From NCBI RefSeq assembly GCF_016287535.1, contig NZ_JAEFAJ010000024.1:1-46963 (forward strand): a DNA stretch of 46,963 nucleotides, read 5' to 3'. Under the pieces are notes generated by a model. The model saw nothing but the letters and a program-made list of their open reading frames with translations, had not been told where the DNA came from and searched no databases. Positions within the stretch are counted from its first letter, which is position 1, and every line of letters begins with the position of its first letter. The DNA comes from Ruminococcus sp. (lineage in GTDB: Bacteria > Bacillota > Clostridia > Oscillospirales > Ruminococcaceae). Of this stretch, positions 31,473 through 39,477 are shown piece after piece. The translations under genes were made by a program, and so were the position numbers.

Positions 31473-33251
31473 ATGATAAAGAGATTATTGAGGCGCATAA
31501 AAGAGCGCAGACTAAAGCGTACCACGTTCATGAAAATGTTTCTGAAGGCAATGATACTTCCGGTCATAGTTACCGTAATACTGGGAAAAATTTTCCCTGT
31601 CATGATAAGAATGAGCGCTTTGGAGCATAGTTGCAGACAGATGCAGGAATATTCATACGGTCTTGAAAGAAGAATAGCCAATGTATACCTCGGAAAGCTG
31701 CCTTTTCAGTATTTTATGTGCTATACCGGGGATATAGATGTGCGAATTGAGGGCGGACGTCTTGTTCCGAGCACATGGATAGAGCCGTCAGGCTATTCAG
31801 TGTCATTTACCTTTGATGAGAACGGCAGGATACTCCATTCAAACCGCGCGAAAATGTTTGTGTTCGTAAACTACGGTAAACAGCCGGAAAAGTATTCGGA
31901 GCAGTACAAGACTCCGGAGTACGATCAGTTGTACACATTTGATCCGCTGGAACACGATATTCCCGAACTGAACAGCTTATTTGACGATCATTTTAAAGAG
32001 AAAAGAAGCGACGGTTATTTAATGCTCCGGATAAAGAGCTTATATGTCAATGAAGCTGAGCAGAAAATGATACCGCATGAGATACTGGTGAAAAAAGGAA
32101 AGTATGATTACGGATTCATGGATTACGGCTATGTATCAGATGAGCAGATATATCCGCTGGAGGCTGATGACAAGGAAGCATACGAAGTAACGATAAATGC
32201 TGATGTGGAAGGATATGAACTGCTGGAGCTCGATCGGAATGATGGGGAGGTATATCCAAAGTGCGGAAACTGCTGCATTTCAGGCGTTAAACCTGCTGTA
32301 TTTGACCGTGAAGCAGAGAATTGCCGTAAGAATATCGAATATATCATGAATAAAAAGACGAGCAGGCTGGAGTTTTCGGAAAGTGACCCCTATCTTATGA
32401 ATGACTCAAGCGGTATAATACAGAAATATGATACCGAACAGGCGGAAGGCATAAAAGGGTACCTTTCCATGATACATACCGACCTGAAAGGTATCGGCAG
32501 GCTGAGGAGATTCTACTTCTATCTTGGGATACTTTTCGGCATTATGACCCTTATCGAGTTTCTTTCCTGCTGGAGCAGGAACGTAAAGAACAAGGCTCGG
32601 TATGAGTTTGAGGACTATCAGCGTGCCCTTACGAACAATCTTGCACATGACCTGAAAACTCCACTTGCCGTAATAGGCGGCTATGCGGAGAATCTTATGG
32701 AAATGCGCAGGGACAGCGGAAGTGAAAAGGAGCTGAAATACCTCGGCTCGATCATGAAAAATGTGGCGTATACCGACGATATCATCGCAAAAACTCTCAA
32801 ACTCAGCAAAACGGAACAGTCAGCAAAGCTGAACAGAAAGAAAGTTGATATAAAAGCTCTCGCGGAGAAGTCTGCTGAGAAATACCGCACAGTGCTTGAA
32901 GAAAAGGAAATAGAACTGATAACGGAAGGCGGCGGAGAAGTAAGCGCTGATGAGGATATTCTTGAGGCGGCGGTGGAAAACCTCATCTCCAACGCGGTAA
33001 AGTATACTTCAACAGGCGGAAAAATAAGCGTGACTGCGGATAATAAACGCTTGTGCGTTGTAAATGATGTAGAGGAAGATATAGATACAAAGGATCTGCT
33101 CATGCCTTTTGTAAAGGGCGATAAGGCTCGCAGCGACAAGCAGAGCCACGGTCTGGGACTTGCCATAGCTTCGTCGGCGGCTGCACAGAACGGATTCAGG
33201 CTGAAAATAGACTGCAGGGACAGGAAATTTACGGCGGTCATTGATTTTTGA
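31473..33251 (+). CDS. Sensor histidine kinase with large extracytoplasmic domain
   Basis: A 592-residue membrane kinase. One hydrophobic segment lies at about 22-46 and another at about 346-366, enclosing about 300 residues outside the cell. This sensor part is rich in Tyr and acidic residues and has a cysteine cluster (KCGNCC, 263-268). There is no obvious HAMP domain. HisKA has His392 (NNLAHDLKTPLAVIGGYAEN); the ATPase domain shows the N box VENLISNAVKYTSTGG and G box SHGLGLAIA. The signal is unknown. Paired with the regulator upstream; terminator at 33267. Confidence 0.92.
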   Translation: MIKRLLRRIKERRLKRTTFMKMFLKAMILPVIVTVILGKIFPVMIRMSALEHSCRQMQEYSYGLERRIANVYLGKLPFQYFMCYTGDIDVRIEGGRLVPSTWIEPSGYSVSFTFDENGRILHSNRAKMFVFVNYGKQPEKYSEQYKTPEYDQLYTFDPLEHDIPELNSLFDDHFKEKRSDGYLMLRIKSLYVNEAEQKMIPHEILVKKGKYDYGFMDYGYVSDEQIYPLEADDKEAYEVTINADVEGYELLELDRNDGEVYPKCGNCCISGVKPAVFDREAENCRKNIEYIMNKKTSRLEFSESDPYLMNDSSGIIQKYDTEQAEGIKGYLSMIHTDLKGIGRLRRFYFYLGILFGIMTLIEFLSCWSRNVKNKARYEFEDYQRALTNNLAHDLKTPLAVIGGYAENLMEMRRDSGSEKELKYLGSIMKNVAYTDDIIAKTLKLSKTEQSAKLNRKKVDIKALAEKSAEKYRTVLEEKEIELITEGGGEVSADEDILEAAVENLISNAVKYTSTGGKISVTADNKRLCVVNDVEEDIDTKDLLMPFVKGDKARSDKQSHGLGLAIASSAAAQNGFRLKIDCRDRKFTAVIDF

Positions 33252-33266
33252 TGTGGGGTAAACGCA

Positions 33267-33296
33267 AACAGGCTGCATATGCAGCCTGTTTTTATA
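33267..33296. terminator. Bidirectional palindromic terminator
   Basis: A 24-base perfect palindrome (AACAGGCTGCAT and its complement) with TTTT on the plus side. It ends the kinase operon and lies at the end of the oppositely oriented TrmH-type gene. Confidence 0.88.
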
Positions 33297-34110
33297 TATT
33301 TTTGCTTAGCTGAAAGAATGCAACAGCGCTGGCAGCCGCTACATTGAGGGAATCAACGCCGTGTGCCATCGGTATCTTTATGGTGTAGCCGCAGCGGTCT
33401 ATAGTTGCGCCTTTCAGCCCGTCGCCCTCAGTACCGAGTATAACTGCGAGTCTGGGTTCGTCCCTGAGGCGACGATCGTCGATCCTGACGGTATCTTTTC
33501 TGAGTGCCATAGCGGCACAGGCGAAGCCGTGATCCTCCAGCTCTGATATGTAGTCCGGAGCGCCTGAGCTCAGATATGTCCACGGGAGCTGAAAGACCGT
33601 ACCCATACTTACCCTTACGGTTCGGCGGAACAGAGGATCGCTGCATGACGGAGTCAGCAGTACGGCGTCAAATCCGAGAGCCGCAGCTGAACGGAAAACA
33701 GCTCCGATATTTGTCTGGTTCATTACGTCCTCAAGAACGGCTATCCTCTCCGCGTTTTTGAGGATATCCCTTGGAGCAGGCAGCTTTTTGCGGCGCATCG
33801 CGCATAGAGCTCCCTGAGTGAGCTTAAAGCCGGTAAGCTTTTCAAGTATGTCCGATGAAGCGGTGTAGACCGGGATATTTCCGCAGCGGCTTATTATATC
33901 GGCAGCCTGACCGTTTATGTATTTCCTTTCAAGCAGCAGGGATACAGGTTCATAACCGGAATCAAGAGCTGTGCGTATGACCTTGGGGCTTTCGGCGGTG
34001 AATATGCCTTCTCCCGGCGCAAAATAATCAAGCAGTTTTTTCTCAGATGTATCGGTATATGGCAGGAGCTCCACGGCGGTAAGGTCGGATATTTCGGTTA
34101 TATATGCCAT
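33292..34110 (-). CDS. TrmH/SpoU family RNA 2'-O-methyltransferase
   Basis: A 272-residue SPOUT methyltransferase that probably methylates a ribose in rRNA or tRNA using S-adenosylmethionine. The N-terminal substrate-binding part is followed by motif 1 VMNQTNIGAVFRSAAALGFDAVLL, motif 2 LAVILGTEGDGL and motif 3 IKIPMAHGVDSLNVAAASAVAFF, which forms the knotted SAM site. The ATG at 34110 is chosen because GAGGTG stands 6 bases before it; a GTG at 34119 is the open-frame alternative. The upstream nucleoside phosphorylase ends 5 bp before, so they form an operon. Target nucleotide unknown. Confidence 0.9.
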   Translation of the reverse strand: MAYITEISDLTAVELLPYTDTSEKKLLDYFAPGEGIFTAESPKVIRTALDSGYEPVSLLLERKYINGQAADIISRCGNIPVYTASSDILEKLTGFKLTQGALCAMRRKKLPAPRDILKNAERIAVLEDVMNQTNIGAVFRSAAALGFDAVLLTPSCSDPLFRRTVRVSMGTVFQLPWTYLSSGAPDYISELEDHGFACAAMALRKDTVRIDDRRLRDEPRLAVILGTEGDGLKGATIDRCGYTIKIPMAHGVDSLNVAAASAVAFFQLSKNI

Positions 34111-34115
34111 TTTTT

Positions 34116-34892
34116 TCACCTCTTTTCGTGTCTGTAGCTGCCGATTATACTCAGACAGAGCTCAAGGGCAGGCTGAAGAGAAGCTATACCGAAGCCGCGT
34201 TTGTCATAGTTGTTTATATCCGCAAGTGAATCCGCGGTAAAAAACAGCATACCGAAGTCGGCGCCTCTGAACTTTGCACAGGCGGCGAGAGCGGCACACT
34301 CCATGTCAACAGTATCGCAGCCCTCGCTGCGCCGGTATCCAACTGTTTCGGGCGTTTCACGGAATAGTCCGTCCGTAGTCCATGTGGTGCATCTGCGGAA
34401 ATGGACATTCATGCTGTCAAGTGTGCGGCAGATATGCTCTGTGACCGGCATATCAAGCTCTATGAAACGCGACGGCGGCAGGTATTTGTATGAGCTCCCT
34501 TCGTCGCGGAGAGCCCTGACCGGGACAATGAATTCATTTTCGGGCAGTTCTGTGAGAACTCCGCAGGAGCCGGCTGAAATGATATGCCTCACTCCGTTAT
34601 GGATGAGGATCTCAAGGTTCTGGACAGCTGCCGGAGCGCCCATAGGCGCCTGACACAAGCATATGTCCTCACCGCCGCATTTGACGATATATACGGGATA
34701 ATCCCTTGTTATAGTTTTTATTGTTCCCGCTGCTGCAGCCTTATGTGAGACAGCATATTCGTCTATGCAGCTGCCGAGAAAGCCGTATACCGCCTTTTCA
34801 GGCAGCGGAATATCCGTTTTTGAAGCGTTGAACAGTGCATTCGGCGAAGTATCGTATTCAAGGACCGGAAAGTCGTTTTTGTGCAGAGACAT
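34116..34892 (-). CDS. Nucleoside phosphorylase (PNP/UDP family)
   Basis: A 258-residue phosphorylase superfamily protein, which cleaves a nucleoside with phosphate in salvage. Family marks are YGFLGSCIDEYAVSH, QAPMGAPAAVQNLEILI, HIISAGSCGVL and the C-terminal DTVDMECAALAACAKFRGADFGMLFFTADSL, with the ribose-contacting MEC. The base is not determined; the hexameric uridine/purine-type fold is likely. The gene has its own promoter and overlaps the ribosome site of the TrmH gene, suggesting coupled translation. Confidence 0.88.
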   Translation of the reverse strand: MSLHKNDFPVLEYDTSPNALFNASKTDIPLPEKAVYGFLGSCIDEYAVSHKAAAAGTIKTITRDYPVYIVKCGGEDICLCQAPMGAPAAVQNLEILIHNGVRHIISAGSCGVLTELPENEFIVPVRALRDEGSSYKYLPPSRFIELDMPVTEHICRTLDSMNVHFRRCTTWTTDGLFRETPETVGYRRSEGCDTVDMECAALAACAKFRGADFGMLFFTADSLADINNYDKRGFGIASLQPALELCLSIIGSYRHEKR

Positions 34893-35007
34893 AATTTTAT
34901 CCTTTCAGATGTTTGTTCTGTCACAGGGGCAGACACGTGGGCGGACATGAGCAGCCTGACCGGTAATTTCGTGTCTGTTTCCTCAGTTTTTTGACAGTTA
35001 TGTCATT

Positions 35008-35036
35008 ATTATAATCTATTTGTGCGAAAAAAACAA
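35008..35036 (-). promoter_or_regulatory. Promoter of the nucleoside phosphorylase operon
   Basis: TTGTTT (35036-35031) and TATAAT (35013-35008) with a 17-base spacer on the minus strand, about 115 bases before the start codon. It stands back to back with the promoter at 35056-35084. Confidence 0.7.
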
Positions 35037-35055
35037 TATTTTCACAAAATTTTGA

Positions 35056-35084
35056 TTGAAATTTTTATTGCAATGTGATATAAT
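35056..35084 (+). promoter_or_regulatory. Promoter of the DUF4003-PPK2 operon
   Basis: TTGAAA (35056-35061) and TATAAT (35079-35084) with a 17-base spacer. The leader to the start at 35211 is about 120 bases; nothing else was seen in the 34893-35210 intergenic stretch. Confidence 0.78.
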
Positions 35085-35210
35085 AGTTACAATAAATATT
35101 TTACAGGATAAAAAAGGCAGTTTTTTTGTATGAGTTCAGGCATTTTTCCGGAGCAGTGCATATTATGAATGTCCGGACTCTGTTCAGAGCCATATGTGAG
35201 GAGGTGCGCC

Positions 35211-36188
35211 ATGAAAGAGCTTCTTGAGACGCTGTGTGACAAGTATCTGCTGAATCTGGGGCTGTTTACCGATTTTTACCCCCTTGAAAGGGATATACTC
35301 TATCCGGTGTGCGCAAACGTGTTCTGTGCTTCCGATGCGGTTTTCGAGCTTGAAAAGTTCAGGGAAAGCATGGAACTTATAAAGGAGAATCCTAAAATGC
35401 TGTCCAGCTTCCGCAGTACCGTCCGGCCGCTGATCGCTTCATGGCTTTCCGTAAGCGAAGACCCACGGCGTGAAATGGAGAGATATCTTGAATGCTATGA
35501 TCTGCTGAAAAAGTATTTCACCAATTCGGAGCATCTTGCTCTTCTGTCGGTCCTTCTTGTGAGGATAGCCCATGCCGGGAATAACGAGGAGCGCATAATG
35601 CGCGGCAGGCAGATATATGACCGCATGAAAAAGGAACACCGTATCCTCACTACAAAGGAGGACGTTGCGTTTGCTGTAATGCTTGCATTTTCGGAGAAAT
35701 CCGACGACGAGCTCATAGAGGATATGGAGGCAAGCTTCAGACTCCTGAAGCACAAAGCAGATAATAACAGTATACAGACCGTTTCCCATGTGCTTGCCAT
35801 GGTCCCCGGTAAGCCGGAGGAAAAATGCGCGAAATTCTGTGAATTATACGAAAGCATGATAAAAAAGGGCCGAAAGTACGGCAAGCATTATGAGCTTGCA
35901 ATGCTGGCGGCGCTTTCGATAACAAAGTTCAGCAGTGAGGAGATACAGAGCGATATCAGCGACAGTGAAGCTTTCCTTGCGAAGCACAGCTCTGTGGGGG
36001 ATCTCTCGGAATTCGGAAAGAGCGAACCCATAAGCCATGCGTTCCTGCTGCTCACTATTGCTTACGCAAGTGATGAAAATGTCAGCAGCGAACAGGAAAG
36101 ACACGCTCTTCTTGCCGCAAGACAGGCAACGCTTTATTCGGTCCTTGTTTACAGCATGATGACCGTGGCGCCGCTGGTACATCAGTAA
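35211..36188 (+). CDS. DUF4003 family protein
   Basis: A 325-residue all-alpha soluble protein resembling DUF4003, a Firmicutes family of unknown function and about this length. Visible features are FSSFRS-like MLSSFRSTVRPLIASWLS, LLSVLLVRIAHAGNNEERIMRGRQIYDRMKKEHRILT, and repeated helical segments of roughly 35 residues that resemble helical-repeat solenoids. The ATG at 35211 is chosen for GAGGAGG upstream; the frame is open 14 codons earlier. PPK2 follows after 43 bp without a terminator, so they may be cotranscribed, hinting at a role in nutrient or phosphate stress. Confidence 0.72.
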   Translation: MKELLETLCDKYLLNLGLFTDFYPLERDILYPVCANVFCASDAVFELEKFRESMELIKENPKMLSSFRSTVRPLIASWLSVSEDPRREMERYLECYDLLKKYFTNSEHLALLSVLLVRIAHAGNNEERIMRGRQIYDRMKKEHRILTTKEDVAFAVMLAFSEKSDDELIEDMEASFRLLKHKADNNSIQTVSHVLAMVPGKPEEKCAKFCELYESMIKKGRKYGKHYELAMLAALSITKFSSEEIQSDISDSEAFLAKHSSVGDLSEFGKSEPISHAFLLLTIAYASDENVSSEQERHALLAARQATLYSVLVYSMMTVAPLVHQ

Positions 36189-36231
36189 TAATAATGCCGT
36201 TTCAGGCTTATACAGAATGGAGGTTTTTTAA

Positions 36232-37179
36232 TTGAAGGCAGACAAATACCTGATCCGTGAGGACAAAAAGACTGATATCCGCAAGCTGCCTACAGACAGC
36301 AGGGATGACAATGTGGACAAGGAAGAGATCATTGCCGGATATGAGGAGAAAAAGCGTGAGCTCATCATGCTTCAGGACAGGTTCTATGCAGACGCGAGAG
36401 AGGGACTTATCGTTGTGATACAGGCTCTTGACGCTTCCGGAAAGGATTCCGCGATAAAATATGTTTTCAGCGGAGTCAATCCTCAGGGCGTAAAGGTGCA
36501 TTACTACAAAGCCCCGACTGCTGATGAGCTTGCACATGATTATCTCTGGAGGATACATCAGAATGTTCCGCGCAGAGGCGAAATAGCGGTTTTCAACAGA
36601 AGCCATTACGAGGACCTTGTCACCGTACAGGCGGAGGAGATATGGAAAGGATACCATATGTCAGACAGGATACTCGATGACACGAAGAAAAAGTTCTTTG
36701 AGAAGCGCTATGATCAGGTCAACAATTTTGAGCAGTACCTTTATGAAAACAGCTACCGCATGGTCAAGATATTCCTGCACGTCTCAAAGGAAGAGCAGAC
36801 GGAACAGCTTCTTGAGCGTATAGAGCTCCCGGAGAAGAACTGGAAGTTCCGCGCGGACGACCTTAAAGTCAGGGACAAGTACGACGCATACCTGAAGTGC
36901 TTCAACGAAGTAATCAACAGGACTTCAACGAAAAACTGCCCGTGGTACGTACTTCCGGGAGATCAGAGATGGTATACGAGATACCTAATAACAGAGATAA
37001 TCCTCGACGCTCTTAGAGCCTGCAAGCCGGAATATCCTGAGCTGCCTCCGGAGGAAGCGGAAAAGCTGCCGGAATGCAGAAAGATCCTTGCGGACGCCAT
37101 GAACGAGTACGAAAACGGCAAAAAAGAGAAAAAAACGGAAGCGTCCGGAAAAAAATCAAAGAAAAAGAGAAAGAAATGA
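36232..37179 (+). CDS. Polyphosphate kinase 2 family protein
   Basis: A 315-residue P-loop kinase that transfers phosphate between polyphosphate and nucleotides. Walker A is ALDASGKDS (65-73), Walker B and lid are AVFNRSHYEDLV, and PWYVLPGDQRWYTRY is typical near the C-terminus. Length and single domain fit PPK2 class I or III. The last 25 residues are almost entirely Lys, Glu and Ser (KKEKKTEASGKKSKKKRKK), a basic tail that could bind polyphosphate or nucleic acid. The start is TTG, 8 bases after GGAGG. A weak ACTGTC/GACAGT hairpin follows at 37190. Confidence 0.92.
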   Translation: MKADKYLIREDKKTDIRKLPTDSRDDNVDKEEIIAGYEEKKRELIMLQDRFYADAREGLIVVIQALDASGKDSAIKYVFSGVNPQGVKVHYYKAPTADELAHDYLWRIHQNVPRRGEIAVFNRSHYEDLVTVQAEEIWKGYHMSDRILDDTKKKFFEKRYDQVNNFEQYLYENSYRMVKIFLHVSKEEQTEQLLERIELPEKNWKFRADDLKVRDKYDAYLKCFNEVINRTSTKNCPWYVLPGDQRWYTRYLITEIILDALRACKPEYPELPPEEAEKLPECRKILADAMNEYENGKKEKKTEASGKKSKKKRKK

Positions 37180-37289
37180 TATCACGCGGACTGTCCTGTA
37201 ACAGACAGTGAGCTCATTGAAATTTCTTTCAACGGTTCGGCAGATTTTTCACTTTCACCGCACTTTTTGCAAGAAAATACGTTATATTA

Positions 37290-37318
37290 TTGACTTGCAG
37301 ATAAAAGTATGATATAAT
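37290..37318 (+). promoter_or_regulatory. Promoter of the GntR regulator gene
   Basis: TTGACT (37290-37295) and TATAAT (37313-37318) with a 17-base spacer, 33 bases before the start codon. Confidence 0.85.
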
Positions 37319-37351
37319 TCTTTATGTATATTTTGTGCTAAGGAGGAAGCT

Positions 37352-38023
37352 ATGGGCAACAGTGAATACCGCAAGACAATCGACTATATTTTAGATCTTA
37401 TCAGAAGCGGAATGCTGAAGGTAGGGGACAAGCTTCCGACAGAGCGCAGTATCTCGGAAAAGCTCGGCATAAGCCGGAATACTGTCCGTGAGGCGCTCAG
37501 GGGACTTGAGATTCTTGGTATAGTCAATGGAAAACAGGGCTCCGGGAACTATCTTACTGATAATATCTCGGATTCCATCGCAAAAGCTATGGATGTCATG
37601 CTACTGATGAACAAGACTTCAAAGGAAGAGATATGTTCGTTCAGACGCAGTATGGAAAAGACCGTGTGCAGCTATCTTATCGCAAGAGGCTGTTCGTCGG
37701 AGAACAAACTGAAGATCGTGGCAGCTCTCAACAGACTGAAGGAGTCTGAGGGTACAAGCAGGCAGACGGTCGCGGACAGGGATTTCCACTATTCGCTTAT
37801 CTATGCTACGGAAAACAGCTTCTGGATCACATTCATGAACGCTGTGTCCGACGTATATATGAGATGGATAGACGATTTCCTGACAACATCCGGTCAGGAC
37901 GTTAAGGAACAGCTTCAGGACGCTCATGAGAAAATGGTGCAGGGCATCATAACAGGCGACAATGAGTTCTGCTTCCGTGCGATCGACGCACATTATGATA
38001 TTATTGACAAGAGCTTCGGCTGA
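37352..38023 (+). CDS. GntR family regulator, FadR/FCD type
   Basis: A 223-residue transcription factor. Residues 1-70 form the GntR winged helix (LKVGDKLPTERSISEKLGISRNTVREALRGLEILGIVNGKQGSGNYL). Residues about 80-220 form a helical FCD ligand domain, with DRDFHYSLIYATENSF and the final FCFRAIDAHYDII supplying the usual Asp/His metal ligands. FCD proteins usually sense organic acids; the ligand here is unknown. The TraB/GumN lipoprotein gene follows after 15 bp, so they share an mRNA, but regulator and target need not be linked. Confidence 0.92.
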   Translation: MGNSEYRKTIDYILDLIRSGMLKVGDKLPTERSISEKLGISRNTVREALRGLEILGIVNGKQGSGNYLTDNISDSIAKAMDVMLLMNKTSKEEICSFRRSMEKTVCSYLIARGCSSENKLKIVAALNRLKESEGTSRQTVADRDFHYSLIYATENSFWITFMNAVSDVYMRWIDDFLTTSGQDVKEQLQDAHEKMVQGIITGDNEFCFRAIDAHYDIIDKSFG

Positions 38024-38038
38024 TGAAAGAGGAAAGCT

Positions 38039-39082
38039 ATGAGTAGGATACGTTTCTTTGCTGCTGTTTCAGCGGCACTGATTGCTTTTAGTGCTGTTTC
38101 GTGTTCACATAAGATCAACGTCAACGACGATACTGATAATAGTGTGACCACAACAGTTACTGGAGAAGGGGAAAAGGAAACAGCGTCAGACAATAAAAAT
38201 AAAGCTGCTGACGACATCAACTCATACATCAAAGTCAAACAGGCTAAGCCTGCAATGTGGAAGGTGACTGATACCAAAACAGGCAATGAAATATATATGC
38301 TCGGTATGCTGCGGTTTGCTACGGAGTATACATTTGCCATGTCTGATTATGTCAATGACATTTACAATAAGTGCAGCGGGATAGCCATCGAACTGAATAT
38401 GGCAGACGTGCCCCAGGATCAGCTTGAGGAGTTCTATACCCACTGGGTGTATACGGACGGCACTACAATACAGGACCATATTTCAAAGGAGACCTATCAG
38501 ACGGCAAGGGAATACCTTACCGAAAACCTGTACTATAATGAATTCGCGGAAAGCAATATCGCCAGCGGCTGGGCTTCACAGGTGAATGCTGTTGCCATAA
38601 GCAAGGTAAAGGGACTTATTTTTGAAACTCTCGATACAAGCTTTACAGGCAAGGCAAAGCTGGACGGCAAGCAGATCGTCGGACTTGAGGATATAATGAC
38701 CCAGCTGAAGGGCATAGACGCCTGCTCTGACGAGCTTTTGGATTTCATGATATCCGATACCATACGACGTGGAAACGATATCGCCGCTTTTACCGCAAAT
38801 CTCGCGGATCAGCATGACAGCTGGGCAAAGGGCGATGTGGACGCGCTTGCTGAGGAATTGTACTGGGGAGACCGTTCTCATGACCTCGATGATGATTATG
38901 AGGCTTATCTCAAGGTCAACCTCTACGAACGCAATGACAGTATGGCGGAAAAGGCGGAGGAGTTCCTCAAAAACGGTGATAATTACCTTATTGTCGTAGG
39001 AGTTACCCATTTTTCAGGTAAAAAGGGCATAGACGATATCCTCTCGGAGAAAGGCTACAAGGTAGAACGCATCGATAAATGA
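38039..39082 (+). CDS. TraB/GumN family lipoprotein
   Basis: A 347-residue predicted lipoprotein (lipobox SAVSC near residue 22, then a Thr/Asp/Lys-rich spacer). The domain beginning PAMWKVTDTKTGNEIYMLGMLRFA matches the TraB/GumN opening, but where most members have GSIHxG with a metal-ligand His, this one has GMLRFA. The C-terminal part YLIVVGVTHFSGKKGIDDILSEKGYKV retains the second GxxH motif. Family members are related to Tiki-type metalloproteases, so the missing first His makes activity doubtful. Cotranscribed with the GntR gene; terminator at 39092. Confidence 0.82.
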   Translation: MSRIRFFAAVSAALIAFSAVSCSHKINVNDDTDNSVTTTVTGEGEKETASDNKNKAADDINSYIKVKQAKPAMWKVTDTKTGNEIYMLGMLRFATEYTFAMSDYVNDIYNKCSGIAIELNMADVPQDQLEEFYTHWVYTDGTTIQDHISKETYQTAREYLTENLYYNEFAESNIASGWASQVNAVAISKVKGLIFETLDTSFTGKAKLDGKQIVGLEDIMTQLKGIDACSDELLDFMISDTIRRGNDIAAFTANLADQHDSWAKGDVDALAEELYWGDRSHDLDDDYEAYLKVNLYERNDSMAEKAEEFLKNGDNYLIVVGVTHFSGKKGIDDILSEKGYKVERIDK

Positions 39083-39091
39083 TATATAAAC

Positions 39092-39125
39092 AGCGCTTGT
39101 GCAATACGCACAAGCGCTTTACTTT
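39092..39125 (+). terminator. Terminator of the GntR-TraB operon
   Basis: AGCGCTTGTGC pairs with GCACAAGCGCT (11 bp, 5-base loop), followed by TTACTTTATTA. A second weak hairpin, CGCC/GGCG with TTTTT, lies at 39210-39241. Confidence 0.85.
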
Positions 39126-39263
39126 ATTATGTGCAATCCTACAAAGCTGAAAGCCCGTTCGTCACAGAAACAATGATGAAATTAGGAAGAATGAAATTCC
39201 AACAAAAAAAACGCCCTGTCTTTTTTAAATTAGGCGCTTTTTGATAAATCTTTCCTGAGCCCC

Positions 39264-39292
39264 TTGACATGGGACAAAAACTGTATTATAAT
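39264..39292 (+). promoter_or_regulatory. Promoter of rpoBC
   Basis: TTGACA (39264-39269) and TATAAT (39287-39292) with a 17-base spacer. The leader to the rpoB ATG is about 180 bases and contains the CGGCAG/CTGCCG hairpin at 39397-39420. No rplL gene lies upstream, so rpoBC is transcribed from its own promoter here. Confidence 0.85.
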
Positions 39293-39396
39293 GTTATAAT
39301 GTATCAATATGGAATAGTATCGCTATTTTGCAAGATATTATAGCATACTTTGCACAGACTTGTCAATAGTTTTTGCAGAATTTTTTTCAGACGATA

Positions 39397-39420
39397 CGGC
39401 AGCTACAAACAGAACTGCCG
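39397..39420 (+). other. Hairpin in the rpoB leader
   Basis: CGGCAG (39397-39402) pairs with CTGCCG (39415-39420) around a 12-base loop, about 55 bases before the rpoB start codon. It has no T-run and could serve mRNA stability or autoregulation. Confidence 0.4.
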
Positions 39421-39477
39421 CTCCTGACTCTGTGTGCGGAGGGAACGGCGGCAAAAAAATACAAGGAGGTTCCGCCT

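Noticed and set aside
30758..31681. A 307-codon minus-strand frame opposite the response regulator
   Set aside because: The plus strand encodes an unambiguous OmpR regulator with a promoter and ribosome site; the reverse frame is a shadow.
23102..37271. The 15-mer ACCGCACTTTTTGCA shared by two promoter regions (23102-23116 and 37257-37271)
   Set aside because: About one shared 15-mer is expected by chance in a window of this size; the two promoters have no obvious common function.
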